From Solemya velum gill symbiont (GTDB taxonomy: Bacteria > Pseudomonadota > Gammaproteobacteria > Chromatiales > Chromatiaceae): DNA of 64,000 bases. The DNA is taken from positions 248,001 to 312,000 of the forward strand of contig NZ_JRAA01000001.1 of NCBI RefSeq assembly GCF_000787395.1, read 5' to 3'. A program made the translations under genes and the position numbers. The first letter of the stretch is position 1, and each line of letters begins with the position of its first letter. The notes beneath the pieces were generated by a model that worked only from the letters and a program-made list of their open reading frames with translations, was not told the DNA's origin and ran no database searches. Shown piece after piece: positions 57,164 through 64,000 of this stretch.

Positions 57164-57268
57164 TCAAGCTGATTCATCTTCTGCCCACTCTTCATATAAC
57201 TCGTTTAACATTTCATAAACGACATCCCTTGCTGCCTTATCGCATATTGTTTGCTTGAACAATCTCAT
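57164..57268 (-). CDS. 34-residue small ORF
   Basis: A minus-strand ORF with AAAGGAGAT about nine bases before its ATG, encoding MRLFKQTICDKAARDVVYEM then LNELYEEWAEDESA. It forms a plausible amphipathic, acidic helix. No relatives are known to me. It could be a real small protein or chance; the good ribosome-binding site is the main support. Confidence 0.4.
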   Translation of the reverse strand: MRLFKQTICDKAARDVVYEMLNELYEEWAEDESA

Positions 57269-57502
57269 CCGGCAATCTCCTTTGGATTCCTCCCATCATC
57301 TTTTTCACAGGCTGTACTTGCTATATGTCAAGTAAACCTTATAAACACAATCCGCGGTCTTGCGTGGGTTTAATCTTTGGGATGAGGAAATTTTCAAAAC
57401 ACTGATAACAATACAAAAAATGGCACGACAGAAATAACAAAAAAGTTTTTCTCGACTAATCAAAAAGAAGGATCATCGTAAAGATGGCGAAGGTGGAATA
57501 TT

Positions 57503-58804
57503 GTGAAAAAATTAATAATCGTTTTCAAATTGCATTCTATAATACCGGCATTGGCCTTGCTCATTGGCTATCAAATCAACACCCCTGTTTTAGCGGCTGA
57601 TCAGCCGCTTCATCATGTCTCATCCGAGACATGTCAGCTTTGTCATAAAGAAGTATACAAGCAGTGGAAAGGTTCTATGCATGCGCAAAGTAGTGCATTG
57701 AAGGATCCGATTCATGCAACCTTCTATAAGAAAGTTGTTGGTGATCCCAAGGAAGAGGGTGTCAAAATGAAGAACGGGAAATATCCCGTCTGCCTCATGT
57801 GCCATGCTCCTAATGCCGCGAGAGATAAAAAAACCAAGCTCGATACAATGCCTGCATATTCAGAAGGTGTTAACTGCGTTGCTTGCCACACCTTGAAAAA
57901 GTTCAAGGGAACAAGCACTCCTGAAGGTAAACCACAACTTGGTCTGAAGGCATATGAAACAGCCAATGCAATCCAGGCGCCTGCTGGTTTCAGCAATGAA
58001 CTGCAGAAGCTGACTGCGGCTGCCGACTCCATGTTCGGGGGAGCACTCGAAGCTGATGGTGACAAGAAGCCGAATCCGCATCTTGGTGAATCTGTCATGC
58101 TCGATGGAGAAAAAATTCCGTCACTGCCGATGGAGCGCAATGCCCAGCAAATGAAGAGTTCCGATGCCTGCATGGGTTGCCATGACAAGCGCAGTAACTC
58201 CAAGAAGGTTCCGCTGTGTGCAACAGGTGATGAATACGCCAAGAGCAAGAGTGAAGTCGACTGTCTCGCATGCCACATGCCAGTTGCAGATGGTATTGCC
58301 AATCACGGAATGGGTGGTGGTCATGACCAGGCCATGCTGAAAAGGGCAGTTATCTTTGATGTAACTACCAAGTCCGAAGGCGACATGATCAAGGCCGCAG
58401 TTTCCATGCAGAATATGCAGCCTCATAGCCTGCCGACAGGTGCGCCATTTCGCAACATGTACATGAAGCTGACTGCATACGATGCCAGCGGTAACGTTGT
58501 TTGGGAAAATGCCAAGGGACACCCGAAAGAGGATGACCCGCAGGCGTACCTGCTGTATGAACTTTACGATGACAACAACGTACATGCACTGCCGCCGGTA
58601 GCGACTAAACTCGGTCCCGATACACGTCTTAAGCCTTTCGAGACCCGTGTACTCAACTATGACATTCCAGCGAAAGGTGTCGTCCTGGTTCGTGGTGAGC
58701 TCTTTTACAACCTGCTATGGCCGGGACTCGTCAAGAAGTTCTCTCACCTGCCTACTGACCTGACTGCACCGGTCTCGGTAGCAGTAGCTGAAGTGAAGCT
58801 GTAG
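57503..58804 (+). CDS. Pentahaem c-type cytochrome, c554-like
   Basis: 433-residue periplasmic protein. A signal peptide (residues 1-32, ending VLAA) precedes five CxxCH haem sites: C44 (CQLCH), C97 (CLMCH), C125 (CVACH), C223 (CMGCH) and C254 (CLACH). The N-terminal SETCQLCHKEVYKQWKGSMH is typical of the cytochrome c554 group. The C-terminal 170 residues have no haem and look like a beta-rich domain (VVWENAKGHPKEDDPQ, LVRGELFYNLLWPG). GTG 57503 follows GGTGGA. It opens the five-gene cytochrome cluster. Probably an electron carrier or redox partner of the octahaem enzymes. Confidence 0.9.
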   Translation: MKKLIIVFKLHSIIPALALLIGYQINTPVLAADQPLHHVSSETCQLCHKEVYKQWKGSMHAQSSALKDPIHATFYKKVVGDPKEEGVKMKNGKYPVCLMCHAPNAARDKKTKLDTMPAYSEGVNCVACHTLKKFKGTSTPEGKPQLGLKAYETANAIQAPAGFSNELQKLTAAADSMFGGALEADGDKKPNPHLGESVMLDGEKIPSLPMERNAQQMKSSDACMGCHDKRSNSKKVPLCATGDEYAKSKSEVDCLACHMPVADGIANHGMGGGHDQAMLKRAVIFDVTTKSEGDMIKAAVSMQNMQPHSLPTGAPFRNMYMKLTAYDASGNVVWENAKGHPKEDDPQAYLLYELYDDNNVHALPPVATKLGPDTRLKPFETRVLNYDIPAKGVVLVRGELFYNLLWPGLVKKFSHLPTDLTAPVSVAVAEVKL

Positions 58805-58815
58805 AAGTATAAATT

Positions 58816-58847
58816 CCGCACCCTTGAGTGATCCTCATGGGGTGCGG
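58816..58847 (+). other. Hairpin between the pentahaem and octahaem genes
   Basis: CCGCACCC (58816-58823) pairs with GGGTGCGG (58840-58847) across a 16-base loop. No T run follows, so partial termination or transcript processing is possible. Confidence 0.5.
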
Positions 58848-58879
58848 GAAGCACTGAACTCTTTTACCGGAGAGCAACG

Positions 58880-60502
58880 ATGAAAAATACCCTGTTCAGA
58901 GCAGTGTGCTGTGCACTGTCTGGTCTCCTATTGTCCGGTAGCTTATTGGCATCATTGGAAAAACCTGAAAATCAATCTGAACCAATCTCTAATTCAACTG
59001 CAGACCACAGTAAATTCGAAGAGCTGCAAAAGGAGTTCGGCAAAGGGCCTGAAGTGACCAAGGCTTGCCTGGGTTGTCATACCGAAGCTTCGAAACAACT
59101 GCATCAAACCAAGCACTGGAACTGGAAATTTACCAATCCCGAGACAGGCCAGACACTTGGCAAGTCAACCATCGTGAATAATTTCTGTCTTTCTGTCTCA
59201 ACCAACCTGCCACGCTGTACGAGCTGTCATATCGGATATGGCTGGAAGGACGACACATTCGACTTCACATCCGAGGTCAATGTCGACTGCCTTGTCTGTC
59301 ACGACACCACGGGTACATATAAAAAGTATCCTGCAGGCGCCGGTCATCCGGCTTACGTCGACAAGCCTTTTCCGCCCAAAGGTGGTAAGAAAATCTTCAA
59401 GGCGGTCGACCTGCAGGCTGTGGCACAGAGTGTGGGCAAAACATCACGTGAAACCTGTGGTGCCTGCCACTTCTACGGGGGTGGTGGTGACGGCGTCAAG
59501 CATGGTGATATGGACTCCTCCATGACCAATCCCGATAAGCAACTGGATGTGCACATGGGTACTGATGGCCTCGATTTTGTGTGCGCCGACTGCCATACCA
59601 CAGACGGACATGAGACACAGGGAAGCCGCTACAACATCACCGCGAAAGATACGCATCGCATCGATATCATTGGTCGCGACGATAAGAGTCGTGCCTCCTG
59701 TGAGTCCTGCCATGGTATGACCCCGCATGAGGAGACGATTAACGACAAACTGAATGACCACACCGACAGGGTTGCATGCCAGACGTGTCATATTCCGAAG
59801 TTTGCAAGGGGCGGAAAGCCATCAAAAACCTGGTGGGACTGGTCGACAGCAGGACGCAAGACAGCCGATGGCAAGCATATTATGGAAAAGGATGAGAACG
59901 GCTACGTCACCTACGTGACCAAGAAAGGCAACTTTGAATGGGGTGAGAACCTCGTTCCTGAGTATGCCTGGTTGTCAGGAAATATTCGTTACCGCGAACT
60001 AGAAGAGAAAGTGGATCCTGAATCGATTACTGCATTGAATACATTCGATGGCAGTTATGCCGATAAGGACTCACGCATCTGGCCATTCAAGGTAATGCGT
60101 GGCAAGCAGCCTTACGACAAGGTGAACAATACGCTTGCTATAGCCCATTTGTTCGGCAAGGACAAGGATGCCTACTGGAAAAGCTATAGCTGGGACAAGG
60201 CATTAGCCGCTGCAATGAAGAATGTCGGTGCTAACTTTAGCGGTGAATATGGCTTTCTCGAAACCACCATGCACTGGCCCCTCGCGCACATGATTGCACC
60301 CAAGGAAGAGGCATTGCAATGCTCCGATTGCCATGCGAAAGATGGTCGCCTGGCCAGTCTGACCGACTTTTACTTGCCTGGCAGGGATAGCAACAAGTGG
60401 GTCGACACGATTGGCTGGCTCGCAGTGGTTGGTACCATCGGTGGTGTCTTTACTCACGGCTTTGGACGTCTTGTAGCCAACAGAAGGAGAAAGAGACAAT
60501 GA
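58880..60502 (+). CDS. Octahaem c-type cytochrome, tetrathionate-reductase (OTR) family
   Basis: 540-residue periplasmic cytochrome with signal peptide (residues 1-25) and eight CxxCH sites: C63, C113, C137, C193, C235, C274, C300 and C481. Sequence order and features (FCLSVSTNLPRCTSCHIGYGW, VDCLVCHDTTGTY, CGACHFYGGGGDGVKHGD, WWDWSTAGRK) match the octahaem tetrathionate reductase family described from Shewanella, whose members reduce tetrathionate, nitrite or hydroxylamine in vitro. A C-terminal helix (about 508-528, WLAVVGTIGGVFTHGFG) followed by RRRKRQ anchors it to the membrane. It overlaps the cytochrome b gene by four bases. Physiological substrate not determinable. Confidence 0.92.
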   Translation: MKNTLFRAVCCALSGLLLSGSLLASLEKPENQSEPISNSTADHSKFEELQKEFGKGPEVTKACLGCHTEASKQLHQTKHWNWKFTNPETGQTLGKSTIVNNFCLSVSTNLPRCTSCHIGYGWKDDTFDFTSEVNVDCLVCHDTTGTYKKYPAGAGHPAYVDKPFPPKGGKKIFKAVDLQAVAQSVGKTSRETCGACHFYGGGGDGVKHGDMDSSMTNPDKQLDVHMGTDGLDFVCADCHTTDGHETQGSRYNITAKDTHRIDIIGRDDKSRASCESCHGMTPHEETINDKLNDHTDRVACQTCHIPKFARGGKPSKTWWDWSTAGRKTADGKHIMEKDENGYVTYVTKKGNFEWGENLVPEYAWLSGNIRYRELEEKVDPESITALNTFDGSYADKDSRIWPFKVMRGKQPYDKVNNTLAIAHLFGKDKDAYWKSYSWDKALAAAMKNVGANFSGEYGFLETTMHWPLAHMIAPKEEALQCSDCHAKDGRLASLTDFYLPGRDSNKWVDTIGWLAVVGTIGGVFTHGFGRLVANRRRKRQ

Positions 60503-61104
60503 GCAGTGTAAAATTTTATACGCGTTTCGAACGCTTCTGGCACTGGACCCAGGCATTCCTGATTATCAGCATGCTGATCACGGGATTTGAGATACACGGC
60601 ACCTTTGCCCTGTTCGGGTATGAGCAAGCGGTCGACCTGCATATCATATTTGCCTGGTCGCTGATCGTTCTGTGGATATTCGCCATCTTTTGGCACCTGA
60701 CAACGGGCGAATGGCGCCAGTACTGTGCATCATGCTCCAGCGATATCTTGGCGATGGTCAAGTACTACAGTTTTGATATCTTCCTCGGGGGTGGTCATCC
60801 GCATCATAAGACACGCGCGGAGAAACTCAATCCACTGCAACGCATGGCGTACCTTGCACTTCACCTGTTTATTGCACCACTCTTGTGGATTAGCGGATGG
60901 TTGTATCTCTTCTATTCTTACTGGGATGTAGTCGGTATTTCAGGTCTGTCGCTGGGATCAGTGGCCATGGTGCATACTGCAGCGGCATTTCTGATCCTGA
61001 CATTCCTGGTGGCGCATCTCTATCTTGCGCTCACCATGAGTGAAAAGATGGCTGATCTCAAGGCCATGCTAACCGGCTACCAGGAAATTGATACGGATAA
61101 TTGA
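60499..61104 (+). CDS. Membrane cytochrome b (cytochrome b561/hydrogenase-b type)
   Basis: 201-residue inner-membrane dihaem cytochrome with four main helices (residues near 15-37, 52-74, 108-130 and 152-175). Candidate b-haem histidines are in RFWHWTQAFLI, DLHIIFAWSL, IFWHLTTGE, LHLFIAPLL and MVHTAAAFLI/AHLYLAL. The ATG at 60499 overlaps the OTR stop as ATGA, so it likely forms a quinone-reactive module with that octahaem protein. OTR genes in other bacteria are commonly paired with such a cytochrome b. Confidence 0.9.
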   Translation: MSSVKFYTRFERFWHWTQAFLIISMLITGFEIHGTFALFGYEQAVDLHIIFAWSLIVLWIFAIFWHLTTGEWRQYCASCSSDILAMVKYYSFDIFLGGGHPHHKTRAEKLNPLQRMAYLALHLFIAPLLWISGWLYLFYSYWDVVGISGLSLGSVAMVHTAAAFLILTFLVAHLYLALTMSEKMADLKAMLTGYQEIDTDN

Positions 61105-61105
61105 T

Positions 61106-62605
61106 ATGACACGATTAAACTCGTTGAGGAAAATGGCCTCCGGCACCCACTTTGGGCGAAGAGGCTGGATTATGGGTTTTGCAGCTTCTTTCTGCTTGCT
61201 GCTGTTTAGCCATTCACTGTTTGCAGCCAAAGTGACACTCGATTCTTCCAACTGGGGCCTTGAGGCTGGTAAAGAGTGTGTCAAATGTCATTCAAAGACA
61301 TCTGCCGGGTTGGCAGATCAGTGGCGGGACAGTAAGCATGCCGAGGTTGGTATGAACTGTCTCGATTGCCACCAGGCGGAGTCGTCTGAACCTGATGCAA
61401 TCGAACATGAAGGCTTTACCATCGCAACCATCGTCTCACCCAAGGATTGTGGCCGTTGTCACCAGCAGGAAGAGGAACAGAACAGCAGTTCTGTACATGC
61501 CAATGCGGTCAGTCTGATCAAGAATCGCATGCCGGCAATGGCCGGAAATCTGGGCGGTGAAGCGATTATCGCGGTCGGTTGTGCCCAATGTCATGGGTCA
61601 GAGGTCAAGGTGAAGGGTGATGGCACCCTGGACACGGCAACCTGGCCTAATTCGGGTATCGGCAGGATTAACCCGGATGGTTCGAAGGGTTCCTGCACAT
61701 CCTGTCACGGTCGTCACAGGTTCTCCAAGGCACAGGCGCGTGATCCAAGTTCATGCATGCGCTGTCACTCCGGACCTGACTCGCCAGACAGGGCGATCTA
61801 TGAAGCATCCAAGCATGGTATGGCGTTTTTTGCCCATCGCGACAAGATGAATCTCGATGCGGACAGTTGGGTTGCAGGTAAAGATTACAACAGTGCTCCG
61901 ACATGCACCACGTGCCACATGGGTGCAGCAGGGAAACTGCCTTCTACCCATGATGTCGGAATACGTAACGCATGGAATCTCAATACGCCTGTCTCGGAAA
62001 AGCAGACACTCGTTATTTTTGAGGATGGCGACAAGCTGGAGATACCAGCTTCACAGCCTATGCCCGGCAGGGGTAGTGAAATGACCAAGATTGACGGCTC
62101 ACTGGGCAAGATAAAGATGGTTGTTCCTGCCGACCGCCGGCGCAAGGCGATGAGGCTTGTCTGCCTGGAATGTCACGGAAAAGGTTTCGCAGAAGGTTTC
62201 ATGAGCCAGTTTGACTCTGCGGTTGAACTCTATAATGAGAAATTCGGCAAGCCTGCGCAGGCTATCATGTCGGCCCTGTATGAAAAGGGATTGTTAACGC
62301 CCGCACCTTTTGATGAGCCGGTCGAATTTACCTACTGGGAACTTTGGCATGACGAGGGGGCACGTGCACGACATGGTGCTGCCATGGGGAGCCCCAATCA
62401 TGCCTGGTGGGAAGGCCTTTATCTCGTGAGTCGAAATTTTTATTCGCGATTTCTGCCGCAGATCAAAGAAGTGGCCGGTAAGGATGGTGAGACACTCATT
62501 AAGCAATATGTTACCGATGTCGAGGAACATCACGGCTGGTTGAGTAAACCGCAGGCGGGCAATCCTATCCTCGGTTTTGGACAGGGGAAACAGAGCAATG
62601 AGTAA
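61106..62605 (+). CDS. Octahaem hydroxylamine-oxidoreductase-like cytochrome
   Basis: 499-residue periplasmic protein with a signal peptide (core near residues 22-40, ending LFAA) and eight CxxCH sites: C58, C85, C115, C159, C197, C217, C267 and C353. YEASKHGMAFF, SAPTCTTCHMG and the C-terminal EGARARHGAAMGSP are typical of the HAO family. The region after this, NHAWWEGLYLVSRNFY, appears to lack the tyrosine that cross-links the catalytic haem P460 in true hydroxylamine oxidoreductases, so it may be a reductive, epsilon-Hao-like enzyme. That reading relies on my alignment from memory. It follows the cytochrome b gene by one base and overlaps the NapC-like gene by eight. Confidence 0.88.
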   Translation: MTRLNSLRKMASGTHFGRRGWIMGFAASFCLLLFSHSLFAAKVTLDSSNWGLEAGKECVKCHSKTSAGLADQWRDSKHAEVGMNCLDCHQAESSEPDAIEHEGFTIATIVSPKDCGRCHQQEEEQNSSSVHANAVSLIKNRMPAMAGNLGGEAIIAVGCAQCHGSEVKVKGDGTLDTATWPNSGIGRINPDGSKGSCTSCHGRHRFSKAQARDPSSCMRCHSGPDSPDRAIYEASKHGMAFFAHRDKMNLDADSWVAGKDYNSAPTCTTCHMGAAGKLPSTHDVGIRNAWNLNTPVSEKQTLVIFEDGDKLEIPASQPMPGRGSEMTKIDGSLGKIKMVVPADRRRKAMRLVCLECHGKGFAEGFMSQFDSAVELYNEKFGKPAQAIMSALYEKGLLTPAPFDEPVEFTYWELWHDEGARARHGAAMGSPNHAWWEGLYLVSRNFYSRFLPQIKEVAGKDGETLIKQYVTDVEEHHGWLSKPQAGNPILGFGQGKQSNE

Positions 62606-63248
62606 CTCCTCTTCCGCGCTCAAGATAGGCCCACGTATTGTTATTGCGCTCGTCGTTGCGGGTTTGAGTGGTGTCATCTTCATGCTCACATTAATAGAAT
62701 TTGACCATCTCACCAGTACGGAAGAGTTTTGCACCACCTGTCACTCCATGGAGCTGGCAGCCGTGCCATACCGAGAGTCTAGTCACTATAACCCGGCATC
62801 GGGTGTACGTGCCTCATGTGGTGATTGCCATGTATCTGAAGGTGTTCTGACGGCGACATTTGATCATGTGATGGGTACCAAGGATCTTCTGAGGCAGATC
62901 TTCGGGCCAAAGTATGACAATCCCGTTGTGAATTTATTACATCTTCCGGATGCCGCTTTCGCTGCGCGTGAGTGGTTTAACGACAGGAACTCTGCCACAT
63001 GTATGCGTTGTCATGTCAAGGAAGCGATAATCGGTAAACGAACTGATACACTCAAGGTTCACCAGGAAGACGCTAAGGGGAAGGGGTGTGTCGAATGCCA
63101 CATTAACCTTGTACACAGAAAAGTTCCCGGTGAAAAGACCTTTAAACGTGATGGGTGGAACCGAATGGTAGAAGAAGAGTTCAATCTTGAGACGGGTATG
63201 GCTGAGAAGATTCTTCGGGGTGATGTAGAGGCCCCGGCCGTGGAATGA
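62598..63248 (+). CDS. NapC/NirT/NrfH-family tetrahaem quinol dehydrogenase
   Basis: 216-residue cytochrome with an N-terminal membrane anchor (residues about 13-33) and four CxxCH sites: C45 (CTTCH), C74 (CGDCH), C135 (CMRCH) and C164 (CVECH). The spacing and SMELAAVPYRESSHYN stretch are typical of NrfH/NapC proteins that take electrons from menaquinol or ubiquinol to periplasmic reductases. It overlaps the HAO-like gene by eight bases, so the two likely form a quinol-linked reductase pair, as HAO-NapC pairs do in epsilonproteobacteria. Confidence 0.93.
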   Translation: MSNSSSALKIGPRIVIALVVAGLSGVIFMLTLIEFDHLTSTEEFCTTCHSMELAAVPYRESSHYNPASGVRASCGDCHVSEGVLTATFDHVMGTKDLLRQIFGPKYDNPVVNLLHLPDAAFAAREWFNDRNSATCMRCHVKEAIIGKRTDTLKVHQEDAKGKGCVECHINLVHRKVPGEKTFKRDGWNRMVEEEFNLETGMAEKILRGDVEAPAVE

Positions 63249-63299
63249 ACCGTTATTAATGTTAATTTGTTAATTACTTGATTAGTTTCCTGAAAAAGG

Positions 63300-64000
63300 A
63301 CGTGAATTCAATTTCCAAGTGCAACTCAACAGAGTTGGTTAGAGGGCAAGCTGCGGTAGCATAGGTAGCTTCTCTCACCGACCAAAGTTAGAGGAGCACC
63401 ATGTACACGCAGCTTACCCAGGAAGAACGATACCAGATTCAGGCACTGATGAAAGCAGGTCACAATCAAACAGAGATAGCCAAGATACTTGGGCGCCACA
63501 AATCCACTGTCAGCCGCGAACTGAGGCGTAACCGTGGCTTGCGCGGCTATCGCCCCAAACAGGCCCATCGGCTGTCTGTAGAGCGCCGTCAGAGCAAGAG
63601 CCAGCCCCGTATTGCCACTACCCACTGGGAGCGAGTCGAGCATCTGTTGCGCGAGGACTGGAGTCCGGAACAAATCAGCCTGTGGCTGTGCAATGAGGCT
63701 GACATTCAAATCTCTCATGAGTGGATTTACCAGTACGTTCTCCAGAACAAATCCATGGGCGGTAACCTATACCGCCACCTGCGTTGCCAGAAGCAGCGTC
63801 GAAAGCGCTATGGCAGCTATAGCCGCCGAGGGCAACTGATTAACCGAGTCAGCATCGATGAACGTCCTGCCGTGGTTGATGAGCGTTCACGCTTCGGTGA
63901 TTGGGAACTTGATACCATTATCGGAAAAGGCCACAAACAGGCCATCGTTTCAATCACCGAGCGTAAATCCCGATTGACGCTCATCCATAAGGTGGAGAGA
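63300..64000 (+). mobile_element. IS30-family insertion sequence, partial
   Basis: The transposase gene plus its short leader. A likely left end falls in the AT-rich stretch around 63310-63340, which includes CAACTC-AACA-GAGTTG, but the terminal inverted repeat cannot be fixed without the right end, so the start coordinate is approximate. Confidence 0.6.
63401..64000 (+). CDS. IS30-family transposase, 3' end outside window
   Basis: An open frame from ATG 63401 (GAGGAG eight bases before) runs off the window end. The N-terminal helix-turn-helix reads YTQLTQEERYQIQALMKAGH with QTEIAKILGRHKSTVSREL, and the DDE domain begins with RFGDWELDTIIGKGHKQAIV, where the first catalytic aspartate lies. 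These are diagnostic of IS30 transposases. The visible 200 residues are uninterrupted, so the copy may be intact. Confidence 0.93.
   Translation, partial: MYTQLTQEERYQIQALMKAGHNQTEIAKILGRHKSTVSRELRRNRGLRGYRPKQAHRLSVERRQSKSQPRIATTHWERVEHLLREDWSPEQISLWLCNEADIQISHEWIYQYVLQNKSMGGNLYRHLRCQKQRRKRYGSYSRRGQLINRVSIDERPAVVDERSRFGDWELDTIIGKGHKQAIVSITERKSRLTLIHKVER

Noticed and set aside
57421-57436. TGGCACG as a sigma-54 -24 box before the cytochrome cluster
   Set aside because: No GC occurs ten bases after the GG, so the -12 element is missing.

Overview
The window reads as a chromosomal segment of a facultatively anaerobic or microaerobic gammaproteobacterium with roughly balanced base composition. 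The order thrS-infC-rpmI-rplT-pheS-pheT-ihfA-MerR-tRNA-Pro, the rppH-ptsP pair and a second-type EF-G all point to Gammaproteobacteria. The many c-type cytochromes, the respiratory formate dehydrogenase and the 2-oxoacid:ferredoxin oxidoreductase suggest a versatile anaerobic respirer, perhaps allied to the Chromatiales or sulfur-oxidising lineages. That placement is an inference; no 16S gene is present.

1-14.7 kb is a formate dehydrogenase locus: the end of a sigma-54 activator, a minus-strand operon (moaA, fdhD, a helix-turn-helix/periplasmic-binding-protein-like regulator), and plus-strand accessory genes (DUF3305, DUF3306, a polyferredoxin, a TorD-type chaperone). These are followed by a small Tat-signal protein, the cysteine-type catalytic subunit, the four-cluster Fe-S subunit, a cytochrome b subunit, and an extra NarI-like/HdrD-like pair. 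GG-N10-GC sigma-54 promoters precede the accessory and structural operons, which fits the activator next door.

14.7-18.7 kb holds EF-G and phosphoglucomutase. 18.75-25.4 kb is a compact five-gene accessory operon (cyanophycin-synthetase-like ATP-grasp enzyme with a degenerate Mur-like tail, cytochrome P450, UbiA-type prenyltransferase, squalene-cyclase-repeat protein, glycosyltransferase). It looks like an undescribed small-molecule or lipid biosynthetic cluster. 25.5-33 kb is housekeeping: FKBP isomerase, a cobalamin/siderophore-type ABC importer, a HAD phosphatase, RppH, PtsP, a Nudix hydrolase and a NYN-nuclease/cold-shock-like fusion. 33.1-39.9 kb is a surface-polysaccharide group (asnB, EpsG-like polymerase, GT4 glycosyltransferase, galE, nucleotidyltransferase). 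Two of these genes are broken by single-base shifts, one at a T9 run, and a 44-residue acidic ORF lies among them. 40.2-47.7 kb is the thrS-to-ihfA translation/nucleoid operon and tRNA-Pro(GGG).

47.7-57.2 kb, immediately after the tRNA and bracketed by two copies of a 30-bp palindrome, carries an amino-acid oxidation module: threonine ammonia-lyase, a Glu/Leu/Phe/Val dehydrogenase, 2-oxoacid:ferredoxin oxidoreductase and a CoA hydrolase/transferase. It also holds decayed remnants of an acyl-CoA ligase and an alpha/beta hydrolase, consistent with an island. 57.5-63.25 kb is a five-gene multihaem respiratory cluster: a pentahaem c554-like protein, an octahaem tetrathionate-reductase-family protein, a membrane cytochrome b, an octahaem hydroxylamine-oxidoreductase-like protein and a tetrahaem NapC/NrfH-type quinol dehydrogenase, 25 c-haem sites in all. 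The window ends inside an IS30-family transposase gene.
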